The notes under the pieces are model-generated. The model searched no databases. It saw only the letters and a program-made list of their open reading frames with translations, and was not told where the DNA came from. The position numbers and the translations under genes are program-made. A stretch of 36,736 nucleotides of DNA, from the NCBI GenBank assembly GCA_947174275.1, contig CAMWIJ010000026.1:1-36736 (forward strand). Direction: 5' to 3'. The stretch comes from an uncultured Muribaculaceae bacterium (GTDB lineage Bacteria > Bacteroidota > Bacteroidia > Bacteroidales > Muribaculaceae). Below are positions 1-5,579 of the stretch, piece by piece. Positions within the stretch are counted from its first letter, which is position 1. Each line of letters begins with the position of its first letter.

Positions 1-113
1 TGTGATTAACCGGGGTTCGCAGATCGCGGAGCGAGCGGAGACCCCGGCCTCCCATCGCCACAACGACATAAGCCCGGGCAGGGCGATCCGTGGTATAAGA
101 CAAAGCCGTTAGA
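1..113 (+). repeat. Dispersed repeat R3, copy A (left end outside window)
   Basis: The first ~95 bases match 4869-4963 almost base for base and, more loosely, 2961-3055 and 35465-35560. Shared landmarks are GTGATTAACCGGGGTTCGCA, a GC-rich core with AGACCCCGGC, and CCCGGGCAGGGCGATCCGTG, ending near GGTATAAGACAAAGCCG. The hairpin GAGAGCCGGAGGCTC that heads the other copies would lie just left of the window. No real gene is seen in it; frames through it recur in every copy and are repeat-derived. Confidence 0.85.
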
Positions 114-261
114 ATAAAGGTGTTGCGCCCTCGAGGTGATGCACCCCCCTTTGTCAAATACCTGCTTGGTCACACTGCAACTTTACCCTCGTTCTGTTGT
201 TTTTTATCCGGAGTAGATTTAAAAAATGGTCGCAGATGCGCGGCTTTTCAGCGGAAATAAC

Positions 262-269
262 TAATTTTG
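262..269 (+). promoter_or_regulatory. Candidate -7 element of the rsmA promoter
   Basis: TAATTTTG matches the Bacteroidetes -7 consensus TAnnTTTG and ends 19 bases before the rsmA start. No good -33 TTTG is seen at the usual 19-21 base spacing, so the call rests on the -7 box and its position. The stretch 114-261 shows no gene. Confidence 0.45.
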
Positions 270-288
270 CGCTATTATAAGTGAATTT

Positions 289-1077
289 ATGGAGAAAGTC
301 AGACCCAAAAAGGCCCTCGGCCAGCATTTTCTTACCGATGAGAGCGTGGCCGCGCGCATCGCCGCCACCATCGACTGCTCACCGCACCTTCCGGTGGTAG
401 AGGTCGGTCCCGGCATGGGCATGCTCACCAAATATCTCCTGCAGGCGGGCCGTGATGTCACTGTCGTCGAGCTTGATGACGAAAGCGTGGCATACCTCCG
501 GCAGAACTATTCCGCGCTCGGGGGCGGACGCATCGTTGAGGGCGACTTCCTGCGCCTCGACCTGTCACAGTTTGCCGATGACAACGGACATCTCTGTGTC
601 ATAGGCAATTATCCCTACAACATATCGTCGCAGATTTTCTTCCATATACTTGATTACAAAGATAATGTGACCCTTTGCTCCGGAATGCTCCAGCGCGAGG
701 TCGCCGAGCGCATAGCGGCCCGTGAAGGCTCACGAACACGTGGCATCCTCTCGGTGCTTCTCCAGGCGTGGTATGACATCGAATATCTTTTCACCGTCAG
801 CGAAGGGGTGTTCAACCCGCCGCCAAAGGTCAAATCGGGAGTCATACGTCTGCGCCGCAACGCTGTGACCGACCTCGGTTGCGACGAACGCCTGTTCAAG
901 ACTGTCGTAAAGACAACTTTCGGACAGCGCCGCAAGACAATACGCAACTCCCTGCGCCCGCTGCTGCCTCCGGGCGTTGCAATGCCTGAGCACGAACTCC
1001 TCGCATTGCGTCCCGAGCAGCTTACCGTGCAACAGTTCATTCAGCTTACAAATCTCGTTAGCTCGCTGAGACAATGA
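289..1077 (+). CDS. rsmA: 16S rRNA (adenine1518-N6/adenine1519-N6)-dimethyltransferase
   Basis: RsmA (KsgA) dimethylates two adjacent adenines in the 3'-terminal hairpin of 16S rRNA late in 30S assembly, using S-adenosylmethionine. The 262-residue protein has the family's usual length and motifs: QHFLTD at 12-17, the SAM-binding loop VVEVGPGMGMLT near 36-47, the acidic ELDD near 61-64, and the catalytic NYPY at 107-110 followed by NIS. The C-terminal part with FGQRRKTIRNSL is typical of the RNA-binding domain. ATG at 289 is the first in-frame start after the TAATTTTG box. The stop overlaps the mgtE start in ATGA at 1074-1077, so the two genes are probably co-transcribed and translationally coupled. 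Confidence 0.96.
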   Translation: MEKVRPKKALGQHFLTDESVAARIAATIDCSPHLPVVEVGPGMGMLTKYLLQAGRDVTVVELDDESVAYLRQNYSALGGGRIVEGDFLRLDLSQFADDNGHLCVIGNYPYNISSQIFFHILDYKDNVTLCSGMLQREVAERIAAREGSRTRGILSVLLQAWYDIEYLFTVSEGVFNPPPKVKSGVIRLRRNAVTDLGCDERLFKTVVKTTFGQRRKTIRNSLRPLLPPGVAMPEHELLALRPEQLTVQQFIQLTNLVSSLRQ

Positions 1078-2432
1078 AAGAATACTCCGACCAATATATC
1101 GACGAGATGCGCGACATAATCAGCCGCCGCGACGAGGCTGCCGCACGTGCGGAGCTCGAGCAGATGCACCCTGCCGACATCGCCGAGCTTTATCAGGACC
1201 TCGACCTCGAGGAAGCCGAATATCTCTATAGCCTCCTTGATGAAGACACCAGAGCCGACGTGCTCATGGAGCTTGACGAGGAAGACCGTCGCAAGCTCCT
1301 CTCCAACATGCCGGCCAAGGAGATTGCCACGCAGGTCATCGACCACCTCGACACCGACGAGGCCGTCGACCTCATTCAGGAGCTCGACGAGGATGACCGC
1401 GAGGAAATCCTCTCTCACATCAACGATGTGGAGCAGGCCGGCGACATCATCGACCTTCTCAAATATGACGAGGACACCGCCGGCGGTCTGATGGGCACGG
1501 AGATGATTGTCGTCAACGAAAACTGGTCGATGCCCGAATGCATCAAGCAGATGAGAATGCAGGCCGAGGATATGGACGAAATCTATTATGTCTATGTCGT
1601 TGACAATGAAGACCGTCTCAAAGGCATTCTGCCGCTTAAGACTCTCATAACGCATCCGTCGGTCTCCAAGATCAAGCATATAATGGAAAACGAGCCCGTA
1701 TCAGTCAAGACCGACACCCCGATTGACGACGTGGCTCTCGACTTCGAGAAATATGACCTTGTGGCGATGCCTGTGATTGACTCAATCGGCCGCCTCGTGG
1801 GCCGTATCACCGTCGACGACGTCATGGACCAGGTGCGCGAGTCATCTGAGCGTGACTATCAGCTCGCTTCAGGTCTGTCGTCAGATGTCGACGCCTCCGA
1901 CTCCATCCTCGCCCAGACCAAAGCACGCATACCCTGGCTGCTTATAGGCATCGTGTCAGGCATCCTTGCTTCGCTCATTCTTACCGGTTTCGAGGCTCAG
2001 CTTCAGGCCGTAACAACCCTCGCCATATTCATTCCCATCATCGGCGGCACAGGGGGTAACGTCGGCGTGCAGGCATCGGCGATTGTCGTTCAGGGTCTTG
2101 CCAACGGCACACTCGATATCAAGGAGTTTGCCAAGCAGCTGTGGAAAGAGGTGAGGGTCGGGTTGCTCAACGCCACCATCATCTCAGGCGCGATATTCGT
2201 CTACAATCTGATTATGCTTCCCGACGATTTCGCAGTCACTCTGTCAGTGGCCGTGTCGTTGTTTATAGTCGTGATGTTTGCGACTCTGCTGGGCACCATC
2301 GTCCCCTTGTCGCTCGAAAAGCTTAAAATCAACCCCGCTCTTGCCACCGGCCCCTTCATCCAGATCTCAAACGACATCGTGGGGCTCGTGATCTACGTAT
2401 TCATCTCCACCTGGTTCCTCTCAATATTCTGA
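1074..2432 (+). CDS. mgtE: Magnesium transporter MgtE
   Basis: MgtE is an inner-membrane Mg2+ channel gated by cytosolic Mg2+ bound to its N and CBS domains. The 452 residues show the expected order: a very acidic superhelical N domain (about 1-130) with repeated LDEDxR-type turns; two CBS domains (about 135-260), the second ending in GRITVDDVMD; then a hydrophobic region of about five membrane helices from about residue 283. The conserved pore segment GGTGGNVGVQASAIVVQG is present near 323-340. It overlaps rsmA by four bases, a neighbour pair common in Bacteroidales. Repeat R4 begins 28 bases after its stop, with no classical terminator between. Confidence 0.95.
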   Translation: MKEYSDQYIDEMRDIISRRDEAAARAELEQMHPADIAELYQDLDLEEAEYLYSLLDEDTRADVLMELDEEDRRKLLSNMPAKEIATQVIDHLDTDEAVDLIQELDEDDREEILSHINDVEQAGDIIDLLKYDEDTAGGLMGTEMIVVNENWSMPECIKQMRMQAEDMDEIYYVYVVDNEDRLKGILPLKTLITHPSVSKIKHIMENEPVSVKTDTPIDDVALDFEKYDLVAMPVIDSIGRLVGRITVDDVMDQVRESSERDYQLASGLSSDVDASDSILAQTKARIPWLLIGIVSGILASLILTGFEAQLQAVTTLAIFIPIIGGTGGNVGVQASAIVVQGLANGTLDIKEFAKQLWKEVRVGLLNATIISGAIFVYNLIMLPDDFAVTLSVAVSLFIVVMFATLLGTIVPLSLEKLKINPALATGPFIQISNDIVGLVIYVFISTWFLSIF

Positions 2433-2460
2433 CGGATTAGAAAGTGTCACGTACTTCATA

Positions 2461-2545
2461 TTGTATGGACGCCCTGCTCGTGCGTCCGCTAATAGACTGA
2501 TTATCAGATGTTACACACGGACGCACGAGCCGTGCGTCCCTACAA
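2461..2545. repeat. Dispersed inverted repeat R4, copy 1 (imperfect)
   Basis: The left arm at 2461-2488 and right arm at 2518-2545 are 28-base near-complements around a 29-base spacer. The right arm contains GGACGCACGAGCCGTGCGTC; the left arm carries a few mismatches (TATGGACGCCCTG). The second copy, at 35313-35395, is perfectly paired. It lies just after mgtE and could act as a bidirectional transcript-end hairpin. The flanking open frames are repeat-derived. Confidence 0.8.
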
Positions 2546-2560
2546 AACACCCTCAATGCA

Positions 2561-2611
2561 AAGCCCGGAAATTGTTATATTGCCATATACTTTTATTTCG
2601 GCTTGTGATGT
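2561..2611 (+). repeat. Dispersed repeat R5, copy 1
   Basis: This AT-rich unit starts AAAGCCCGGAAATTGTTATA, continues TTGCCATATACT and ends TATTTCGGCTTGTGATGT. It recurs in diverged form at 4971-5011 (AAAGCCGG, then TTATTATATTGCCATATACT). Its last 18 bases recur exactly at 4519-4536, where they abut repeat R2 rather than R1. It joins directly to palindrome R1 here. Confidence 0.65.
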
Positions 2612-2615
2612 CACC

Positions 2616-2752
2616 GCGGGCGGTAGCCGGGGCGGGGGCGTCTCGCCCCCGTGGTTATCTCTTTCGTGGGTAAATATCATATAATCAGCGGCATGCTACG
2701 CACCCCGATGACATTCCGGGGGCGAGACGCCCCCGCCCCGGCTACCGCCCGC
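2616..2752. repeat. Nested GC-rich palindrome R1, copy 1
   Basis: The 36-base arms at 2616-2651 and 2717-2752 are exact reverse complements around a 65-base AT-richer spacer holding TAAATATCATATAATCAG. Each arm ends in its own small palindrome, CGGGGGCG-TCT-CGCCCCCG, so the element can form either one long hairpin or two short ones. Other copies are at 4672-4807 and 7001-7086. No protein is encoded in it. Confidence 0.92.
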
Positions 2753-2765
2753 ATCGGTTCCCCTG

Positions 2766-2888
2766 CCATCCACACCCCGGCTTCCGCAGGACGCCGATTA
2801 TGCGTAACCCCGGACGCCGCAGCGCAGCAAGGCTTCCGGGGGTTAACCCGCAAATATAGTAAAGGCTTCCGCAGGACGCCGGTTTACA
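2766..2888 (-). repeat. Dispersed repeat R2, copy 1 (reverse orientation)
   Basis: Read on the minus strand this matches 4534-4661 and the window end (36678-36736). It has an 18-base box CGGCGTCCTGCGGAAGCC at each side and an inner inverted repeat built from CCCCGGAAGCC and GGCGTCCGGGG. Between the first box and the inner repeat it carries CTATATTTGCGGG, which contains a TATATTTG promoter-like box. Orientation is opposite to the other two copies. Confidence 0.85.
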
Positions 2889-2940
2889 CCACCCACATTC
2901 CATCCCTTAACGACCTTTCACTCACCCCCCCCTCCCCACA

Positions 2941-3066
2941 GAGAGCCGGAGGCTCGGTGTTGTGATTAACCGCGGTTCGGAGAACGCGGAGCGTGCGCTG
3001 ACCGTGGCCGCGGACACTCCTCCCTCTGACTGAGCCCGGGAAGGGCGATATGTGGTAATCTTATTG
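2941..3066 (+). repeat. Dispersed repeat R3, copy B (diverged)
   Basis: It begins with the hairpin GAGAGCCGGAGGCTC, continues GTGATTAACCGCGGTTCGG, and ends GGGCGATATGTGG. Internal sequence has drifted from the 4850 and window-start copies. Its last 20 bases, GATATGTGGTAATCTTATTG (3047-3066), recur exactly at 5023-5042. In both places the TAA stop of a minus-strand gene lies inside that 20-mer. Confidence 0.75.
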
Positions 3067-3324
3067 GGGAACGTAAACGAATTGCAGATATATCGTACAC
3101 AAAAACACTATCCCAACCAGATAATTTATTGCCAATTGTTTATAACATTTCTGCTTTATGCAGAAATAGGTCATCAATGCCAGGTAAAGGACTATGGAGG
3201 CTGTCATGACCGTCAGCCATACCCATGTATCTATACGGATAAAGAGCATTAATACGCAGATTACTGGTATAGCTATCAAAGCCCAGCATAATTTGAGGGA
3301 GCTTGGATTGCTGATAGTTTTCAT
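3061..3324 (-). CDS. Small three-helix membrane protein, paralogue of 4142-4402
   Basis: Function unknown. The product is 87 residues and almost wholly hydrophobic, with three likely membrane helices at about 10-30, 34-55 and 64-84. A polar patch with two cysteines, TYFCIKQKCYKQL, falls at the end of helix 2. The same patch at the same place marks the protein from 4142-4402, and the underlying DNA there is nearly identical, so the two arose by duplication. The start at 3324 is chosen because a longer frame would overlap the lipoprotein gene by ~100 bases, whereas this ATG begins 25 bases after that gene's stop. It is the last gene of a three-gene minus-strand unit and its stop lies inside a repeat-borne 20-mer. 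Confidence 0.7.
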   Translation of the reverse strand: MKTISNPSSLKLCWALIAIPVICVLMLFIRIDTWVWLTVMTASIVLYLALMTYFCIKQKCYKQLAINYLVGIVFLCTIYLQFVYVPQ

Positions 3325-3349
3325 AATTGTTTTTATTGATTTTTTTAAT

Positions 3350-4123
3350 CTAGTGCCATCTGCCCATGCATACTTCGTAATCATAGTATATTCTCTCACA
3401 GTCAGCAAGAAGATATGCGTCTTCAAAAACGTACTCTCCAGTATCTGCACCCCCAGTCATTAATTCAATCAGGGTGTCTAAACCAAAATCGCAACCAGCG
3501 AGTAGCAGTTTTGTTTCTGCTTCTCGTTTACAATCTCCAGTTTGTCTTGATATAGGTTTATTCTCGATATTATCATTCATGATTGAGGATATTGGACGAG
3601 CCAATTTGTCTATATATATAGACAATGCAATATAATATTTTATTTCAGAACTATTAAGTTTATTTGGTAACGTGGACTTAATGTCTTCTATACCGCCATT
3701 CAATTGTAGATATCTGATACCGAAATCAAGTAATTTGTAAATTCCGTCCTGACCACCTAAACCAGACATTAATGAATTATAATTATTTATTGCAATTTCA
3801 TCAATCTTTTCTTGAGGAATAGCTTCAACTTGTGACATAATTTTTTCTTGTTCGCAAATAAATTCCTCTTGAGTTAATGACGTTAAATAATTTAAGTCTT
3901 CTTGAGTAAATTCAGGAATATATTGTAAAGATGAATTTCTTGAAAGATTTTTAGTACAGTCTAACAATGAGATTGTTGGTTTGTTCATCATATACTGATA
4001 GAGGCTGTCAATTTCATTATTTTCAACTGAATTAAATTCCAATTCCTCTTGAGAGCACCCTGCCACTGCAAGTGTAAAGAAAAAGAGAAATGAATACATA
4101 AAAATTGAATGAAAATTTTTCAT
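3350..4123 (-). CDS. Lipoprotein of unknown function (cassette centre gene)
   Basis: Family not recognised. The N-terminus is a lipoprotein signal: hydrophobic stretch, then AVAGC with the lipidated Cys at residue 23, so the product is expected in the periplasm or on the outer membrane. The 257 residues are acidic and probably helical. The C-terminal ~60 residues look most constrained: CKREAETKLLLAGCDFGLD, a TGGADTGEY turn, then LADCERIYYDYEVCMGRWH at the extreme end, with four cysteines that could pair in the periplasm. It is flanked at 18 and 25 bases by two paralogous small membrane-protein genes, so the three are probably one transcript. Base composition is far richer in A+T than the neighbouring housekeeping genes, which suggests transfer. 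Confidence 0.8.
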   Translation of the reverse strand: MKNFHSIFMYSFLFFFTLAVAGCSQEELEFNSVENNEIDSLYQYMMNKPTISLLDCTKNLSRNSSLQYIPEFTQEDLNYLTSLTQEEFICEQEKIMSQVEAIPQEKIDEIAINNYNSLMSGLGGQDGIYKLLDFGIRYLQLNGGIEDIKSTLPNKLNSSEIKYYIALSIYIDKLARPISSIMNDNIENKPISRQTGDCKREAETKLLLAGCDFGLDTLIELMTGGADTGEYVFEDAYLLADCERIYYDYEVCMGRWH

Positions 4124-4141
4124 TGTTTGATATTTAATAAT

Positions 4142-4402
4142 TTATGAGTTTATATAAATAATAAGTCCGATGAAGGCGGCATAGAGAGCCGTGGTTGCGT
4201 AAGCGAAACCTAACTGCTTGTAACATTTCTGTTTTATGCAGAAATATGTTGCTAAAATGCCATATATGGCGAGGAATACGATTGCTATATATAGCATCCA
4301 CCGGTGTGTTGAGTTCGTCAGGATGAATAACATGCTGAGTAATAGCGCCGGAATTAAAGACAATGCTATTTGGCCAATGTTGGGGTGTTGAATTTTTTTC
4401 AT
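4142..4402 (-). CDS. Small three-helix membrane protein, first gene of cassette
   Basis: Function unknown. The product has 86 residues and three predicted membrane helices (about 10-28, 34-54 and 64-84). It carries the patch ATYFCIKQKCYKQL after helix 2, the same motif as in the protein from 3061-3324; outside this patch the two share size and helix layout but little sequence. ATG at 4402 gives MKKIQHPN, a normal start after an AT-rich leader. A longer overlapping frame in another phase is a shadow. A 10-base inverted repeat (4413-4422 and 4442-4451) lies just upstream and may control the cassette. Confidence 0.72.
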   Translation of the reverse strand: MKKIQHPNIGQIALSLIPALLLSMLFILTNSTHRWMLYIAIVFLAIYGILATYFCIKQKCYKQLGFAYATTALYAAFIGLIIYINS

Positions 4403-4412
4403 AGTTATACCG

Positions 4413-4451
4413 GCTGATTGTTGACAATTCCTTATTATTTTAACAATCAGC
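4413..4451 (-). promoter_or_regulatory. Inverted repeat upstream of the AT-rich cassette
   Basis: GCTGATTGTT at 4413-4422 and AACAATCAGC at 4442-4451 are perfect reverse complements separated by 19 AT-rich bases. The pair ends 11 bases before the first cassette gene on the minus strand. It could be an operator dyad or a leader hairpin. No TAnnTTTG box was found on the minus strand in 4403-4530, so the promoter is not located. Confidence 0.45.
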
Positions 4452-4533
4452 TGATATCATTGTTCGGAAATAAATGATTCAAGCCTGAATTGCAGTGCAT
4501 ATTACAGTCTCAGCTTAGTATTTCGGCTTGTGA

Positions 4534-4661
4534 TGTAAACCGGCGTCCTGCGGAAGCCTTTGTTCTATGCACTGTTAACCCCGGAAGCCTCGCTGCGTTC
4601 GGCGTCCGGGGTTAAGCATAATCGGCGTCCTGCGGAAGCCGGGGTGAGTGGATAGTGGAGA
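4534..4661 (+). repeat. Dispersed repeat R2, copy 2 (complete)
   Basis: It starts TGTAAACCGGCGTCCTGCGG, contains the inner pair CCCCGGAAGCC / GGCGTCCGGGG around a short loop, and ends with a second CGGCGTCCTGCGGAAGCC box followed by GGGGTGAGTGGATAGTGGA. TGATGT flanks it at 4531-4536 and 4662-4667. The R5-R1 junction at 2606-2611 has a single TGATGT and no insert, so this copy reads as an insertion into an R5-R1 junction. Confidence 0.85.
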
Positions 4662-4671
4662 TGATGTCACC

Positions 4672-4807
4672 GCGGGCGGTAGCCGGGACGGGGGCGTCTC
4701 GCCCCCGTGGTTGTCTCTTCTGAGGGTAAATATCATATAATCAGTGGCATGCCCACTCCCCGGTGACATTCCGGGGGCGAGACGCCCCCGTCCCTGCTAC
4801 CGCCCGC
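4672..4807. repeat. Nested GC-rich palindrome R1, copy 2
   Basis: The 36-base arms at 4672-4707 and 4772-4807 are reverse complements with one mismatch, around a 64-base spacer very similar to that of copy 1. Compared with copy 1, the left arm reads GCCGGGACGGGG where copy 1 has GCCGGGGCGGGG. The right arm has the matching change (CCCCGTCCC for CCCCGCCCC), so base pairing is kept. Confidence 0.92.
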
Positions 4808-4849
4808 AGAGATATCATCCACACACCTCGCCCATACCTCGACCCCACG

Positions 4850-4969
4850 GAGAGCCGGAGGCTCGGTGTTGTGATTAACCGGGGTTCGCAGATCGCGGAG
4901 CGAGCGGAGACCCCGGCCACCCATCGCCACAACGACATAAGCCCGGGCAGGGCGATCCGTGGTATATGA
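4850..4969 (+). repeat. Dispersed repeat R3, copy C (most complete)
   Basis: It begins with the hairpin GAGAGCCGGAGGCTC and runs on through GTGTTGTGATTAACCGGGGT to GGGCGATCCGTGGTATATGA. It is almost identical to the copy at the window start. Open frames on both strands through it recur in the other copies and are not taken as genes. Confidence 0.85.
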
Positions 4970-4970
4970 C

Positions 4971-5042
4971 AAAGCCGGAAAATTATTATATTGCCATATA
5001 CTGCTATTTCCGCAGGAAGCCAGATATGTGGTAATCTTATTG
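4971..5042 (+). repeat. Dispersed repeat R5, copy 2, with shared 20-base end
   Basis: AAAGCCGGAAAATTATTATA followed by TTGCCATATACT matches R5 at 2561. The stretch then passes CCGCAGGAAGCC, a relic of the R2 box, and ends in GATATGTGGTAATCTTATTG (5023-5042), identical to 3047-3066. That 20-mer contains the stop codon of the next minus-strand gene at 5037-5039. Confidence 0.65.
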
Positions 5043-5492
5043 TTTCAATATTGCGCCGGCGTGATAGCCGGGTGTGTTGCGGAAGGTAAGTGTTGCGGAG
5101 CTGTTGGTGGCTTCCGATTCATAGCGGAGCCAGTAGCGCTCAGCGGCGAGGAAATCAAACTCGAAGAGTGCACTGTCGACAGGGCTGTCGCCATAGTTTC
5201 CGGGCGTAATCCGCTCGTAGACGGTGATATTGAAGCCCTTTACCACTATTTTGGCGCTGACAGCTCCCGAGGCGTCTACGCCATCGATACCGCTGCGACG
5301 GAGCCATACCGTGCCGCTTTCATCGCAGTCTACGGCGATTGTCGGCTCGGTGCCGTCATCGGCCGACAATGCCGCTCCGAGCAGATATTCGCTTGCCGGT
5401 CCGACGGTGTGCGGTTTGGCTAAAAATGCAACTATCGCCATTGCAGCGAGAAACAAAATCACATAAAACTCTGTTGACTGAAAAAAACTCAT
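5037..5492 (-). CDS. Membrane-anchored protein of unknown function
   Basis: Family not recognised. From ATG at 5492 the product is 151 residues: MSFFQSTEF, one membrane helix (about 8-27, YVILFLAAMAIVAFLA), then a soluble domain of about 120 residues. Alternating polar and hydrophobic residues (KIVVKGFNITVYERI, RYWLRYESEATNSS, ATLTFRNTPGY) suggest a beta-rich fold, probably extracytoplasmic. The longer frame reaching 5588 is rejected because it runs through a TATATTTG promoter box at 5496-5503 and into the start of the divergent peptidase gene. The GC-rich composition matches the housekeeping neighbours, so it is probably a resident gene whose 3' end meets the repeat cluster. Confidence 0.72.
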   Translation of the reverse strand: MSFFQSTEFYVILFLAAMAIVAFLAKPHTVGPASEYLLGAALSADDGTEPTIAVDCDESGTVWLRRSGIDGVDASGAVSAKIVVKGFNITVYERITPGNYGDSPVDSALFEFDFLAAERYWLRYESEATNSSATLTFRNTPGYHAGAILKQ

Positions 5493-5495
5493 ACG

Positions 5496-5503
5496 CAAAT
5501 ATA
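5496..5503 (-). promoter_or_regulatory. -7 element for the 5037-5492 gene
   Basis: Read on the minus strand this is TATATTTG, an exact TAnnTTTG match. It ends only three bases before the ATG at 5492, so a transcript from it would have almost no leader. Confidence 0.5.
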
Positions 5504-5557
5504 CGATTTTCGTGTGTCCAAAAACAAATAAAATCGGTTTTGCTCTCGCCGTTTGCA

Positions 5558-5575
5558 TAAATTTGCGTAAATTTG
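5558..5575 (+). promoter_or_regulatory. Tandem -7 elements before the M28 peptidase gene
   Basis: Two TAAATTTG boxes (5558-5565 and 5568-5575), ten bases apart, match TAnnTTTG. A TTTG at 5539-5542 is 15 bases before the first box, shorter than the usual 19-21. The second box ends four bases before the ATG at 5580. Use of either is inferred from sequence only. Confidence 0.5.
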
Positions 5576-5579
5576 GGGT

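Noticed and set aside
2455-2890. CRISPR array or phage attachment site in the repeat clusters
   Set aside because: Repeats are few, of different families and unevenly spaced, with no cas gene, integrase or spacer-like periodicity.
2461-2965. Two plus-strand frames between mgtE and the AT-rich cassette
   Set aside because: They run through R4, R5, R1 and R2 repeats. Their peptides (such as RGRDAPAPATAR) recur wherever the repeats occur, on either strand, so they are repeat translations.
4575-4972. Several short frames on both strands right of the cassette
   Set aside because: All are translations of R1, R2 and R3 copies, without independent start signals or conservation beyond the repeat.
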